Under the pieces are notes generated by a model, which did no database searches, was not told where the DNA came from, and was given only the letters and a program-made list of their open reading frames with translations. The translations under genes were made by a program, and so were the position numbers. This document shows positions 44,370 to 53,099 of a stretch of 64,000 nt of DNA, in pieces; position 1 is the first letter of the stretch; the number at the start of each line of letters is the position of its first letter. The DNA lies in contig OY761144.1 of NCBI GenBank assembly GCA_963664365.1, forward strand, positions 3,100,001 to 3,164,000, read 5' to 3'. This stretch comes from VXRN01 sp963664365. Lineage in GTDB: Bacteria > Chloroflexota > Dehalococcoidia > Lucifugimonadales > UBA1123.

Positions 44370-44693
44370 CTAGACGTCCATCGCCTTGTCCGGCGTCAAC
44401 AGTTCCATGAACTCTATTCGCTGGTCTTCGATGTACTCGCGCACCTGCGCGCCGACCTGGAGCGCGGCCTGGGGAAGGTCGTTGTCGCCGCGCATGGGCG
44501 ACATCAGCGCCTCGTCGGTCCATTCGAGCACTACCACATTGTTCTCGCCCGGAACCGTCCCGCCGTTGAAATAGACCTTGAACTCGCTGCGGTGGCCCGC
44601 GTCGCGATATAGCTGCGCCTGCTTTTGGACGAGGCTCGCCACCCTGCGCGCCTCTCCCGCCTTCGTCTTGTAGATTCTACGAACCAAGTACAC
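44370..44693 (-). CDS. Small ABM/NIPSNAP-like protein
   Basis: A 107-residue protein starting at GTG 44693 (VYLVRRIYKTKAGEA) with GGAG six bases upstream. The pattern YLVRRIYKTKAGEARRVASL, SEFKVYFNGG, NVVVLEWTDEA and REYIEDQRIEFMEL fits a dimeric ferredoxin-like alpha/beta barrel (ABM/NIPSNAP type). No catalytic residues can be named. It lies upstream of ABC cluster 2 on the same strand but with its own spacing, so a link is uncertain. Confidence 0.7.
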   Translation of the reverse strand: MYLVRRIYKTKAGEARRVASLVQKQAQLYRDAGHRSEFKVYFNGGTVPGENNVVVLEWTDEALMSPMRGDNDLPQAALQVGAQVREYIEDQRIEFMELLTPDKAMDV

Positions 44694-44782
44694 CGGTTTC
44701 TCCTTCCACTGTGACAATTCGACGCCATAATAATACCGGATTCCGCGCCAGCCGCGCCCCCACGTAGTAAACTACTGTCGGA

Positions 44783-45589
44783 ATGGACGCATCCCCTACA
44801 CTCCCCCATATCCAGGTCATGGACGTGACCAAGATATTCGACGACGGCGCCGAGCGGTTGACCGCTCTGGACGGCGTGAACCTGAGCGTCGCCCACGGCG
44901 AGTTCGTCACGCTGCTAGGCCCAAGCGGATGTGGAAAGACGACTCTGTTGAGGCTGATCGGCGGCCTTGCGGAGCCGACTTCAGGCCGGATAACAATAGC
45001 TGGCCGAACTCCCGCCGAGGCTCAGGCAGACAAGGACTTGGGGTTCGTGTTCCAGGAGCCGTCGCTTCTGCCCTGGCGCACGGTATGGAAGAACGTTCGG
45101 CTCCCGTTGGAGTTGAACCGTCACAGCGACCGGGGCGTTCGCGCCGACGTGGACGACCTGCTGCGTCTGGTCGGACTGGAGCGTTACGCGGGCTACTATC
45201 CGAACCAGCTTTCCGGCGGCATGTCGCAGCGTGTCGCGCTGGCGCGCGCGCTGGCGGTGGGCGCTTCGCTGCTGCTGCTGGACGAGCCGTTCGGAGCGCT
45301 CGACGAGATCACCCGCGAGTCCATGCGCTACGAGCTGCTGCGCGTGTGGGAAGCCGATAGGAAGACCGTGGTTTTCGTCACGCACAGCATAACCGAGGCG
45401 GTGACCCTGTCCGACAGGGTCGTGACACTGTCCGGCCGGCCGGGTCGGGTGAGCGGCGTGACTCAAATCGATCTGCCGCGTCCTCGCCGTCGGAGCATGG
45501 AGCGAGAGCCTGAGTTCCTGCGGTACTCGGGCCTGCTTCACGATCTGCTCGCCCAGGGAGGACGAGCCGAGCGAGCGGGCGTTGGATAG
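44783..45589 (+). CDS. ssuB: ABC importer ATPase, nitrate/sulfonate/taurine (SsuB/TauB) type
   Basis: A 268-residue ATPase: Walker A LGPSGCGKTTLLRLIGGLAE, Q-loop FVFQEPSLLPWRTVWKNV, signature LSGGMSQRVALARALA, Walker B LLLLDEPFGALDEITRE and VTHSITEAV. The PSLLPWRTVW..V block is diagnostic of the SsuB/TauB/NrtC-like class. Its end overlaps the permease start by eight bases. With the permease and binding protein it forms a complete importer; the symbol is by class, not proven substrate. Confidence 0.9.
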   Translation: MDASPTLPHIQVMDVTKIFDDGAERLTALDGVNLSVAHGEFVTLLGPSGCGKTTLLRLIGGLAEPTSGRITIAGRTPAEAQADKDLGFVFQEPSLLPWRTVWKNVRLPLELNRHSDRGVRADVDDLLRLVGLERYAGYYPNQLSGGMSQRVALARALAVGASLLLLDEPFGALDEITRESMRYELLRVWEADRKTVVFVTHSITEAVTLSDRVVTLSGRPGRVSGVTQIDLPRPRRRSMEREPEFLRYSGLLHDLLAQGGRAERAGVG

Positions 45590-46439
45590 GCCGGTCCGTC
45601 CCATAGCGGCGCGACGCCGGGGGAGCGGGTTTCTTCAGAAACTCTTGGACGGCGCGCGTCCGGGCCTGATGTACGCCATCCCTCCGGCGGCCGTCCTGGC
45701 GCTGTGCGGCGTGTCGTGGGAGATATGGACTCGCATCAGCAAGACCCCGGAATACATCTTGCCCGCGCCGACGAAAGTATTGGCGCGACTGGTTGGAGAC
45801 ATCGGGTTCTTCGCCGGACACGGGGCGGTCACGCTGGGCGAGGCGATCGCCGGATTCCTGCTGGGCGCCGCGATAGCGTTGGTCGGGGCCACGCTCATGG
45901 CGCACTCGCGGGTGATGGAGCGCAGCCTGTTTCCGCTGGCAATCCTCGTGAAAGTGACTCCCATAGTTGCCGTAGCCCCTTTGTTCGTGATATGGTTCGG
46001 GTTCGGGCCGATGCCGAAGGTTCTGATAGCGTCGCTAATCACGTTCTTTCCGGTTCTGGTAAACGGAGTCACGGGCTTCCGGTCCTTGGACCGCGGGGCG
46101 CTGGACTTCATGCGCTCGCTAAGGGCCTCGCGGAGAGAGGTGTTCCTCACGCTCAGGCTGCCGAGCGCCACGCCGTACCTGTTCGCCGCGTTCCGAGTCT
46201 CGATACCATTGTCCGTGATCGGCGCGGTGGTCGGAGAGTGGTTCAGCGCCGACCGCGGACTTGGGAGCGTGATAATCGTGGCGCACAGCAACCTGGACAT
46301 GGTGACTCTGTTCGCCGCGATCTTCGCGCTGTCGTTCATTGGAATCGCGCTGACGGCGTTGGCGGCGGTGATCGAGAGGCGCGCGCTGTTCTGGCACGAG
46401 TCGGAGTACGAGACAGGCACCAGTACCGCTTCAACTTAG
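45582..46439 (+). CDS. ssuC: ABC importer permease, SsuC/TauC type
   Basis: A 285-residue BPD_transp_1 permease with six membrane segments; EAA loop is DFMRSLRASRREVFLTLRLP, with YILPAPTKVLARL near residue 60 and IPLSVIGAVVGEWFSADRGL late. TTG start at 45582 overlaps ssuB. The last residues (TAST and stop) are encoded by the start of a ~110-bp dispersed intergenic repeat (46427-46539). Confidence 0.92.
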   Translation: MDRPVRPIAARRRGSGFLQKLLDGARPGLMYAIPPAAVLALCGVSWEIWTRISKTPEYILPAPTKVLARLVGDIGFFAGHGAVTLGEAIAGFLLGAAIALVGATLMAHSRVMERSLFPLAILVKVTPIVAVAPLFVIWFGFGPMPKVLIASLITFFPVLVNGVTGFRSLDRGALDFMRSLRASRREVFLTLRLPSATPYLFAAFRVSIPLSVIGAVVGEWFSADRGLGSVIIVAHSNLDMVTLFAAIFALSFIGIALTALAAVIERRALFWHESEYETGTSTAST

Positions 46440-46539
46440 TTTTGACGATATCCCCTCTCCCTTGAGGGAGAGGGTTAGGGTGAGGGTGAGGGTGAACATC
46501 GGATCATCCACCATAATCATCTGAAACCACTAGGAGCTT
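46427..46539. repeat. Dispersed ~110-bp repeat, copy 1
   Basis: Begins CGCTTCAACTTAGTTTTGAC, contains the CCTCTCCCTTGAGGGAGAGG palindrome and ends at TAGGAGCTT. A second copy lies at 55111-55240. Copy 1 provides both the stop codon of ssuC and the ribosome site (AGGAG) of the following binding-protein gene. Confidence 0.8.
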
Positions 46540-46542
46540 GGA

Positions 46543-47571
46543 ATGAGATCTTGTCGGACGGCAGCGCGCGGGATATGGGCCATAACTGCTGCTGCGGCTG
46601 TCATGCTGTTGACCATGTCGGGCTGCTCAACTGAAGAGGCCCCACTGAAGAGCGTCACTTTCATGGCGGGCTTCAAGCCACAGGCAAACCTGCCCTTCGC
46701 GGCGGCCTACGTCGCCAAGGAGAAGGGCTACTTCCGCGAGCAGGGCCTCGACGTGGAGATCAGGCACTCGACGGGAGAGCACTTGAGCCTGCTGATGGCG
46801 GGCGACGTTCAGTTTACGACGGTGGACGCCAACACGGTGTTGCAGCGCAGGGCAGACCCGGGATTGCCGATAGTGGCGATCGCGCTGTTCGGTCAACGCG
46901 GTCAGCAGGCATTCGTCGCGCTGGCAGAGTCCGGCATCCGCACCCCGAAGGACTGGGAGGGAAGGACTTTCGGCTACAAGGTGTCGGTACCGCCCGATTA
47001 CCTGGCGATAGTGGACGCCGTGGGCGTGGACCGTTCGCGGGTGCAGGAGGTGAGAGTGGGGTTCGATCCCCGTGTTCTGACCGAGAAGCGCGTGGACGTG
47101 CTGGCGGTCTTCAAGTCGAACGAGCCCAACATCGTCCGCAATCTGGGATTCGACGTCGTCCTGTTCGATGCGGCGGACTTTGGGGTACACACTCTGGGGC
47201 TAACCTACGTCGTGACGCAAGACCTGATAGACGAAGATCCCGACACGGTGGAGCGGTTCCTGAAGGCGACGATGAAGGGCCTTGATTTCGCGCGGTCGAA
47301 CGTTGACGAGGCGGTGGACATTGTTTTGAAGTACGCCGAGAATGAGGACAGGGAGCACATGCGCTTCATGCTGACGACGGAGTTGGCGGACGCGGTATCT
47401 CCGCTGACCGAGGCGAACGGGCTGGGATGGATGACCGCCGAGCAGTGGAAAGCGTTCCACGATTCGCTCCTGAACTACGACGCGCTGTCAGCCCCCCAAG
47501 ACGTTGAGACCGCTTTCGACGACAGCTTTCTAAAGGAGATTTACCGGGACGGCGAGTTGGAATGGCCGTAG
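46543..47571 (+). CDS. ABC importer binding lipoprotein, NMT1/SsuA-like
   Basis: A 342-residue lipoprotein; lipobox MSGC (Cys~28), then the NMT1/SsuA fold: FMAGFKPQANLPFAAAYVAK, EKGYFREQGLDVEI, MAGDVQFTTVDANTVL and DWEGRTFGYKV. The family delivers sulfonates, nitrate or thiamine-pyrimidine precursors to SsuC-type permeases. The TauE-type exporter ~770 bp away hints at organosulfur; the pyrE gene next door hints at pyrimidine. Neither is decisive. Confidence 0.9.
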   Translation: MRSCRTAARGIWAITAAAAVMLLTMSGCSTEEAPLKSVTFMAGFKPQANLPFAAAYVAKEKGYFREQGLDVEIRHSTGEHLSLLMAGDVQFTTVDANTVLQRRADPGLPIVAIALFGQRGQQAFVALAESGIRTPKDWEGRTFGYKVSVPPDYLAIVDAVGVDRSRVQEVRVGFDPRVLTEKRVDVLAVFKSNEPNIVRNLGFDVVLFDAADFGVHTLGLTYVVTQDLIDEDPDTVERFLKATMKGLDFARSNVDEAVDIVLKYAENEDREHMRFMLTTELADAVSPLTEANGLGWMTAEQWKAFHDSLLNYDALSAPQDVETAFDDSFLKEIYRDGELEWP

Positions 47572-47590
47572 AATAATGCAATTCGTCGTA

Positions 47591-47675
47591 TAGACATCGA
47601 ATGGAAGGTCGTGTATACTCTCCCTGAATCTTCCCCGCCGTCCGCCTAGCCATCTGGTAAGGTGCATTGGCGGGG
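47591..47675 (+). promoter_or_regulatory. Promoter TAGACA-17-TATACT and possible leader hairpin of pyrE
   Basis: -35 at 47591-47596, -10 at 47614-47619. The ~108-base leader contains CCCCGCC (47633-47639) able to pair with GGCGGGG (47669-47675) around a 29-base loop. A PyrR-type or other riboswitch consensus was not recognised; regulation by the leader is speculative. Confidence 0.5.
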
Positions 47676-47733
47676 TTACTGCATTATGGCTACTCCACAT
47701 CTCCAAGACTGCTGACCCCCAGCAAGGCATCAC

Positions 47734-48306
47734 ATGAGCAACTCAGAGGCAAATCATATCCTGGACCTCGCCAAGGCCAAAGGCGCGCTCCTCTTCGGAG
47801 AGTTCAAACTGTCCGCGGGCGGAACCAGCGCCTACTACTTCGACGGGCGGATCCTATCCCTAGACCCCGAGGGCGGCTATCGCGTTGCAAAGGCTTTCCT
47901 TCCGATTCTGAAAGAGTGCGGCGCCGTCGCCGTCGCCGGTCCAACCCTCGGAGCCGACCCGATCGTCTCCGCCGTGTCCGTCGTGAGCTACCTCGAAGGT
48001 AGCCCAACTGTCGGCCTAATCGTGCGAGACAAAGCCAAAGGCCACGGCGGCCAGCGCGCCATCGAAGGTCCGACCTCCGCGCTTGAGCCGGGAGCGCCGG
48101 TCGCCGTCGTGGACGATACCTGCACCACCGGAGCCAGCCTGTTCCACGCCATAGACGCGGTCGAGGCGGCAGGTTACAGAGTCGTCAAGGTACTGACCGT
48201 TCTCGACCGCAATGAGGGCGGCAGCGCCGAAATCAGGCGAAGGGGATACTCGTACCAGGCCCTGCTCACCGCGAACGATAGCGGTGAGATATATCCGTCG
48301 GCGTAA
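47734..48306 (+). CDS. pyrE: Orotate phosphoribosyltransferase
   Basis: Converts orotate and PRPP to OMP in pyrimidine synthesis. The PRPP-binding motif is AVVDDTCTTGAS (about residue 125); GLIVRDKAKGHGGQRAIEG gives the flexible catalytic loop and FKLSAGGTSAYYFDGR is the usual N-terminal block. 190 residues is normal. ATG at 47734. It converges with the tauE-like gene, 33 bp apart. Confidence 0.95.
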   Translation: MSNSEANHILDLAKAKGALLFGEFKLSAGGTSAYYFDGRILSLDPEGGYRVAKAFLPILKECGAVAVAGPTLGADPIVSAVSVVSYLEGSPTVGLIVRDKAKGHGGQRAIEGPTSALEPGAPVAVVDDTCTTGASLFHAIDAVEAAGYRVVKVLTVLDRNEGGSAEIRRRGYSYQALLTANDSGEIYPSA

Positions 48307-48339
48307 CAACCGACAGTCTTATCCACAGCCAATAGAACT

Positions 48340-49185
48340 TCAACTGGTCATACCCTGCCAGATCAAGCTGATACCGAGGGCAAGCGTCACGACCAGAAGC
48401 ATCCTAAGTACCCAAACACCCCGGACGCGGCCGGAAAGTCTGGCGCCTATCTGTCCACCCACTACCAGCCCCGGCGTGACGAAGACCAGAGTTGGGAACA
48501 GTTCTATGTGACCAAGCGCGGCGTGCGTCAACGCTCCGGCGGAGCCGTAGATCGCCAGCGCGAAGACGGAACTCGCCGCGGCGATCCGCACCGGAAATCC
48601 GAACGCCATGACGAGAATCGGAGTCCTGAGAAATCCGCCGCCAATGCCGAAGAAGCTGGATATGAACCCCAAGACAAGGTTGAACGAAGTAGCGAGCGCC
48701 TCGTTGAACTCGTAGGAGTACTCCTCGCCGGACTCGGTGCGTATCGTGCGCCTTCTTACGGTCTGCGAAATCAGATGCTTCGGACTGCCGGTCTGAACAT
48801 TCTCAGGAAGCCTGGGCTTAAAGGCGAGTTGGGCCGCGAGCAAGACCAGCAGCAGGCCGAACAGCGTTCTGAATATATCGGGGGCGACCTCTCCGACCAC
48901 GAAGGCGCCGGTCACCGCTCCGGGGACCGCGGCGGCCGCGAACAGCAAGCCGCTGCGGTAGTCCACGATCTTCATGCGCCGATACGTCCATGCGACCAAA
49001 ATGCTGTTGACCGATATGGCGGTGAGTACGGTTCCGGCGATGGTTTCCGGTTCGGAGTCCGAGATCATCAGGAGGACGGGGTTGATGATGAATCCGCCGC
49101 CCGCGCCGACCAGAACTCCGTATGCGCCGGATACGGCCCCCACCAGGGCGGTCAGCAGCGATTCGAGGATGTCCGGCAGGGTCAT
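48340..49185 (-). CDS. TauE/SafE-family membrane exporter
   Basis: A 281-residue protein with about eight hydrophobic helices and the TauE glycine-rich repeats: LVGAVSGAYGVLVGAGGGFI in the first half and NLVLGFISSFFGIGGGFLRT in the second. The family exports sulfite or organosulfonates or imports small acids. Start ATG at 49185. The nearby SsuABC-type importer suggests a sulfur route; inference only. Confidence 0.93.
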   Translation of the reverse strand: MTLPDILESLLTALVGAVSGAYGVLVGAGGGFIINPVLLMISDSEPETIAGTVLTAISVNSILVAWTYRRMKIVDYRSGLLFAAAAVPGAVTGAFVVGEVAPDIFRTLFGLLLVLLAAQLAFKPRLPENVQTGSPKHLISQTVRRRTIRTESGEEYSYEFNEALATSFNLVLGFISSFFGIGGGFLRTPILVMAFGFPVRIAAASSVFALAIYGSAGALTHAALGHIELFPTLVFVTPGLVVGGQIGARLSGRVRGVWVLRMLLVVTLALGISLIWQGMTS

Positions 49186-49217
49186 CTAGCGTCTGTGCCC
49201 GCGAGCGGTTCCCGGCT

Positions 49218-50867
49218 CTATCCGGTGAGATTTCGGAGGACGGCGTTCACGGTTTCCCGCGGAACGTCGTTCCTGGTCGTAGCGTTCCCAATGCCGTCCA
49301 GAAGCACCCAGCGAATCGCTCCGGCGGATGTCTTCTTGTCCGATCTCATGGCATCCAGAATCCCGTCGGGATCGACGCCCTCGGCGCGCAGGGGCAGGTC
49401 GTAATCGGCGAGAACGGACTTTTGGCGTTCGACCTCGGCGGCCGACGTCAGCCCAACGTCGCAGCCGATTTTCGCGGCGCCCATCATGCCGACGCTCACC
49501 GCCTCGCCGTGCAGGTACTGACTATACCCGGTGGCGGCCTCCAATCCGTGCCCGATGGTGTGCCCGTAGTTCAGCAACACCCGTATTCCCAGCGTCTCCT
49601 TCTCGTCTTTCGAGACGACGGCGGCCTTGATGGCCATGCTCCTGCGAATCACGTCGGTGGCTGTCTCAGGCTCCAGGGACCGGATGCTGTCGCGCCGGTT
49701 TTCAAATGTGGACAGAAGCTCCTCGTCCATGATCAGGCCGTGCTTCAAAGCCTCTGCCCAGCCTGAATTGAGTTCGCGTTCGGGCAGCGTCCGGAGGGTG
49801 GAGACGTCGGCGAGAACGAACTTGGGCTGGTAGAACGCTCCGACCAGGTTCTTTCCCTGTGGTAGATCGACGGCGGTCTTGCCACCGATGGATGCGTCCA
49901 TCATCGCCAGAAGGCTTGTCGGAACTTGCGCGTAGGGTATTCCTCGGAGGAACGTCGCCGCGACGAATCCGGCGAGGTCTCCGACCACGCCTCCGCCCAC
50001 AGCCAGGATCAGGTGTCCGCGCTCCGCCTTGAGTCCGGCCAGCCAGGTATAGATGCGCCGCGCCGTCTCCAGCGACTTGCTCTGCTCACCGGATGGGACG
50101 AAGAAGAGGTGTGTAGGGATCCCCGTCCTCTCCATAGACGCCTGGGCGCGCCTGGCCTGAGGCTGAGCGCCGGTGTCGGATATGACGTAGGCGGTTTGCG
50201 TATTCAGAACACTTTGGACGCGCTCTCCCAACTCGTCGATCGTGTTCCAGCCGACCCAGAGCGGGTAACTCCCGGACGAGGCGCTGACCTCGGCGGCGAG
50301 GGCGGGATCCGGAGCGTCCGAGGCGCCGGCGCGGCGAGAGGCGATCGTGTCGAGTCCCCGCGCGACCTCGGCGGCCGCCTCCTCCGGCGTCAGAAGATCG
50401 GTATGCACCGTCCAATGGGCGAGCGTGTAGTTGAACTGTCTCTTGGACTTGAGGGAGTGGACTCGCTGGTACAAGTCGTCGGAGTCGAGCATCGGCCTGG
50501 CGACCAGTTCGTCGCCCCACTCCGCCTCCTGATTCCGCAGACGCCGAATGATGGTGTCCGGTCGCGCTTCCAGCAAGACGACGACGCCTCCGGACTCCAT
50601 GACAGCGCGGTTGCGTTCGTCCATGATCGTGCCGCCGCCGGTGGAGACCACCTGGCGGTCGGCCCGGGCGATTGCGGAGAGCGTTTCGCACTCAAGCCGG
50701 CGGAACTCTTCCTCGCCGTGCCGCTCGAAGATGTCCTCGATGGCCATGCCGGTGGACGCGACGATCTCGTCGTCCACGTCCACGAACGTCCAGCCCAGCA
50801 GGCGCGCGACCGCTCGTCCGGTCGTGGTCTTGCCGGCGCCTGAAAATCCTGTGATGAAGACGTTCAC
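49218..50867 (-). CDS. aroKB: Bifunctional shikimate kinase / 3-dehydroquinate synthase
   Basis: A fusion of two shikimate-pathway enzymes. Residues 1-~170 are shikimate kinase: FSGAGKTTTGRAVARLLGW (P-loop), FVDVDDEIVASTG (metal/shikimate Asp) and VSTGGGTIM. Residues ~200-549 are dehydroquinate synthase: SGEQSKSLETARRIYTWLAG, VGGGVVGDLAGFVAATFLRG, VPTSLLAMMDASIGGKTAVD and LNYGHTIGHGLEAATGY, giving the NAD- and metal-binding residues (including the His pair). GTG start at 50867. It lies 120 bp downstream of acpP on the same strand. The order kinase-then-synthase is a known natural fusion. Confidence 0.95.
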   Translation of the reverse strand: MNVFITGFSGAGKTTTGRAVARLLGWTFVDVDDEIVASTGMAIEDIFERHGEEEFRRLECETLSAIARADRQVVSTGGGTIMDERNRAVMESGGVVVLLEARPDTIIRRLRNQEAEWGDELVARPMLDSDDLYQRVHSLKSKRQFNYTLAHWTVHTDLLTPEEAAAEVARGLDTIASRRAGASDAPDPALAAEVSASSGSYPLWVGWNTIDELGERVQSVLNTQTAYVISDTGAQPQARRAQASMERTGIPTHLFFVPSGEQSKSLETARRIYTWLAGLKAERGHLILAVGGGVVGDLAGFVAATFLRGIPYAQVPTSLLAMMDASIGGKTAVDLPQGKNLVGAFYQPKFVLADVSTLRTLPERELNSGWAEALKHGLIMDEELLSTFENRRDSIRSLEPETATDVIRRSMAIKAAVVSKDEKETLGIRVLLNYGHTIGHGLEAATGYSQYLHGEAVSVGMMGAAKIGCDVGLTSAAEVERQKSVLADYDLPLRAEGVDPDGILDAMRSDKKTSAGAIRWVLLDGIGNATTRNDVPRETVNAVLRNLTG

Positions 50868-50987
50868 GTCGGTTTTATCTTCCTAGCGGCAGCGCATGGC
50901 GTAGTAACGGCGCATAGGCAGGCCCAGCGACCTGCCTATGACTGGATTGGCTGAATGACAGCGTTACCGTACCGGGGTGCGGGCGGA

Positions 50988-51248
50988 TCAGTCGTCGGTG
51001 ATGCCGTTGGCCTTGAGGAACTCGACTGCCTGCTCGACGGTGAGGATGTTCTCCGCGTCCTCGTCCGAGATCTCCAGATCCATGTCGTCGGTGGAGAACT
51101 CTTCCTCGAATGCCATGATCAACTCGACGAGGTCGAGCGAGTCGGCGTTCAGGTCCTCCGTGAAGGAAGCCTCAAGCACGACCTCGGACTCATCGACGCT
51201 GAGCTTTTCGGCGACGACTTCCTGTACCCGTTCAAAGATTGTTGCCAC
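50988..51248 (-). CDS. acpP: Acyl carrier protein
   Basis: An 86-residue acidic carrier of growing fatty-acyl chains. The 4'-phosphopantetheine serine is in DLNADSLDLVELIM (about residue 40). GTG start at 51248, preceded by GGAGG. Normally follows fabD/fabG; here it is separated from fabD by nusB and an R-M pair, 20 bp from the endonuclease stop. Confidence 0.97.
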   Translation of the reverse strand: MATIFERVQEVVAEKLSVDESEVVLEASFTEDLNADSLDLVELIMAFEEEFSTDDMDLEISDEDAENILTVEQAVEFLKANGITDD

Positions 51249-51268
51249 TTCCGTACCTCCGGTAGCGC

Positions 51269-51769
51269 TTATGCGCCTTGTTGGTCTTCATAGACTATCA
51301 TACCATTCTCACGCGCCCATCTGACACCGAATCCCACGTGGGAGATTTCATTCCGGCTTCTATCCAATTGTCGTTCGGCTTCCGATAGGACGACCTCGGG
51401 ATCGAGTTCGTAGATTATTTTGCATTTGGTCTGATTGTCACGGTAGAAAACCGCATAGTATATTTTTGAGTTTCTCGTGATGCGCGTCAGCGATTCTTCG
51501 CGTTTCTCAAGAGGAGACTTGAACATACGGTCAAGCTGGCCTCTGTTCCCTTCTTTACACGACAAATATTCATACTTCCTGCCAGGGTCACCCGGAGCGT
51601 GGGCGTCAGCATCACGCTTCGAGTGAATCAACTCGTGACCAAGTATGTCAGCAATGATCATTTCCTTTACCAGCCCTGGCTGGAGTATATTAGCAATGCC
51701 GATAGTCTGGGCCAAGTCTGACGCCCTCACTACCAATGCTATAATTTTGCGATAGACTTCCCGCGGCAT
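51269..51769 (-). CDS. Probable type II restriction endonuclease
   Basis: A 166-residue protein starting one base after the methyltransferase stop (TAATATG). Not assigned to a named family. A candidate PD-(D/E)xK-like centre is HSKRDADAH (Asp53, Asp55) followed by KYEYLSCKE (Glu67, Lys72); spacing is irregular, so this is tentative. The remainder is mixed alpha/beta with a KIYYAVFYRDN strand. The pair with a DNA methyltransferase and its lower GC content than the flanking genes support a restriction role and horizontal origin. Confidence 0.65.
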   Translation of the reverse strand: MPREVYRKIIALVVRASDLAQTIGIANILQPGLVKEMIIADILGHELIHSKRDADAHAPGDPGRKYEYLSCKEGNRGQLDRMFKSPLEKREESLTRITRNSKIYYAVFYRDNQTKCKIIYELDPEVVLSEAERQLDRSRNEISHVGFGVRWARENGMIVYEDQQGA

Positions 51770-51770
51770 A

Positions 51771-52565
51771 TTAGAGAAGTCTGCCCGCTGATTCGCGCTC
51801 CACTTCCGACAGCCTTCGGTTTGCTATATCCACAAAGGACTTTTCCCTTTCTATGCCAATGAAATGTCTGTCAAGCTTTCGGCACACAACCGGGCAAGTG
51901 CCAACTCCCGCGAATGGGTCGAGAACCAAGTCGTACTTAGAAGAGCTTGCTTTGATCAGACGTTCCATCAATTTCTCAGGCTTCTGTATGGTATTCAGCG
52001 CTTCTCTGCTCACAAGCTCTTTCGATTTGTAAGTCAGTTGCTTTATATCTCCCCAAACATCGCCCGGGTTCTTGCCGCTAGGATTGAACTTAGTTCCACC
52101 GTACTTTCCATTCGTCACGGATGGCACGCGCTCGCACCTAAGTCTATGCTCTAGTTCAACCAACTGAGCAACCCGTATAGCATCCAAATTGAATGTCTTC
52201 GGTCTATCTCCCTTAACAAAATAGCAAATAATATCGTAATTGTTAGTGTAGTTGATTCTCCCTTGGGCAAGACGACTCGGCTGGTACCAAACAATCTTGG
52301 AACGGAGAGTCAAGAAAGGTCTGTAATCTATAAAGTCGATGCAGTCGGACTTCCCGAACAAATATAGAGCGCCGCCATCCTTCAGTTTAGGAGCGAATAT
52401 CTTGAGTAGCTCTAGATTGAAATGCTGGATATCTGAGATCCTATCCCACTTGTTGGTAGTAACTCCATAGGGTCCATCGCAGATGATAAGGTCTATGGAC
52501 TCATCATCCAATCGGGAAGACAGCTCGAAGGCGTCAGCATGATATATCTTGTCAATATCAAGCAT
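51771..52565 (-). CDS. Type II DNA methyltransferase (N6-adenine/N4-cytosine, beta class)
   Basis: A 264-residue SAM-dependent methylase. Catalytic motif IV is LIICDGPYG (Asp30-Tyr33), a DGPY variant of DPPY. The SAM-binding motif I, LDPFAGVGTCPVVCRKLDR (~215), follows it, so the order IV-then-I is the beta class. ATG at 52565 comes two bases after the nusB stop and uses the AGGGAATG stretch at the nusB end as ribosome site. Visibly AT-richer than nusB or acpP, indicating transfer. Recognition sequence unknown. Confidence 0.9.
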   Translation of the reverse strand: MLDIDKIYHADAFELSSRLDDESIDLIICDGPYGVTTNKWDRISDIQHFNLELLKIFAPKLKDGGALYLFGKSDCIDFIDYRPFLTLRSKIVWYQPSRLAQGRINYTNNYDIICYFVKGDRPKTFNLDAIRVAQLVELEHRLRCERVPSVTNGKYGGTKFNPSGKNPGDVWGDIKQLTYKSKELVSREALNTIQKPEKLMERLIKASSSKYDLVLDPFAGVGTCPVVCRKLDRHFIGIEREKSFVDIANRRLSEVERESAGRLL

Positions 52566-52566
52566 A

Positions 52567-53055
52567 TCATTCCCTTAGAGCATAGATTGGATCACCGACC
52601 GACTGTGAAACTGGGAGCGCCTCCCTGGCCGCCACGCTCTGCAACACCGCTCCGAGCACGCCGTTGACGAACCTCGGGGAACTTTCGGAACCGAAGCCCT
52701 TGGCGATCTCCACGGCCTCGTTTATGGCAACCTTGGGAGGTGTTTCCTCCCCCATGGCTAACTCGTAGATTCCCATCCTCAACAGATTGCGATCCACTAT
52801 GGCCATCTGGGAGACGGGCCGGGTCGGAGCGAACTCCGAGATTATCTTATCTAATTCGCCGATATTTTCAAGCACGCCCCCGGCCAGGCGAGCCATGAAC
52901 CGGCTGGCAGGCCCGGAGAAGTTCCACGACTGCTTGACATTCTTGAGGACCTCATCCAGAGGGTGGCCGACGCAATCGATCTCATAAAGGGCCTGTAAGA
53001 CGACGACCCGCGTCGTGCGCCTAGAGTAGAGTAGATTGTAATACGTCCGTGCCAT
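52567..53055 (-). CDS. nusB: Transcription antitermination factor NusB
   Basis: A 162-residue all-helical RNA-binding factor for rRNA antitermination (boxA binding with NusE). Family signs: RRTTRVVVLQALYEIDCVG, RLAGGVLENIGELDKII, IVDRNLLRMGIYEL and PKVAINEAVEIAKGFGSESS with FVNGVLGAV. Start ATG at 53055, 44 bp after fabD. The C-terminal ~15 residues are unconserved and end at the junction with the R-M genes. Confidence 0.94.
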   Translation of the reverse strand: MARTYYNLLYSRRTTRVVVLQALYEIDCVGHPLDEVLKNVKQSWNFSGPASRFMARLAGGVLENIGELDKIISEFAPTRPVSQMAIVDRNLLRMGIYELAMGEETPPKVAINEAVEIAKGFGSESSPRFVNGVLGAVLQSVAAREALPVSQSVGDPIYALRE

Positions 53056-53099
53056 TCCCCGTCCCAGGCTTCAGAGCGGCGAGTCGAAAGACGCGGCGG

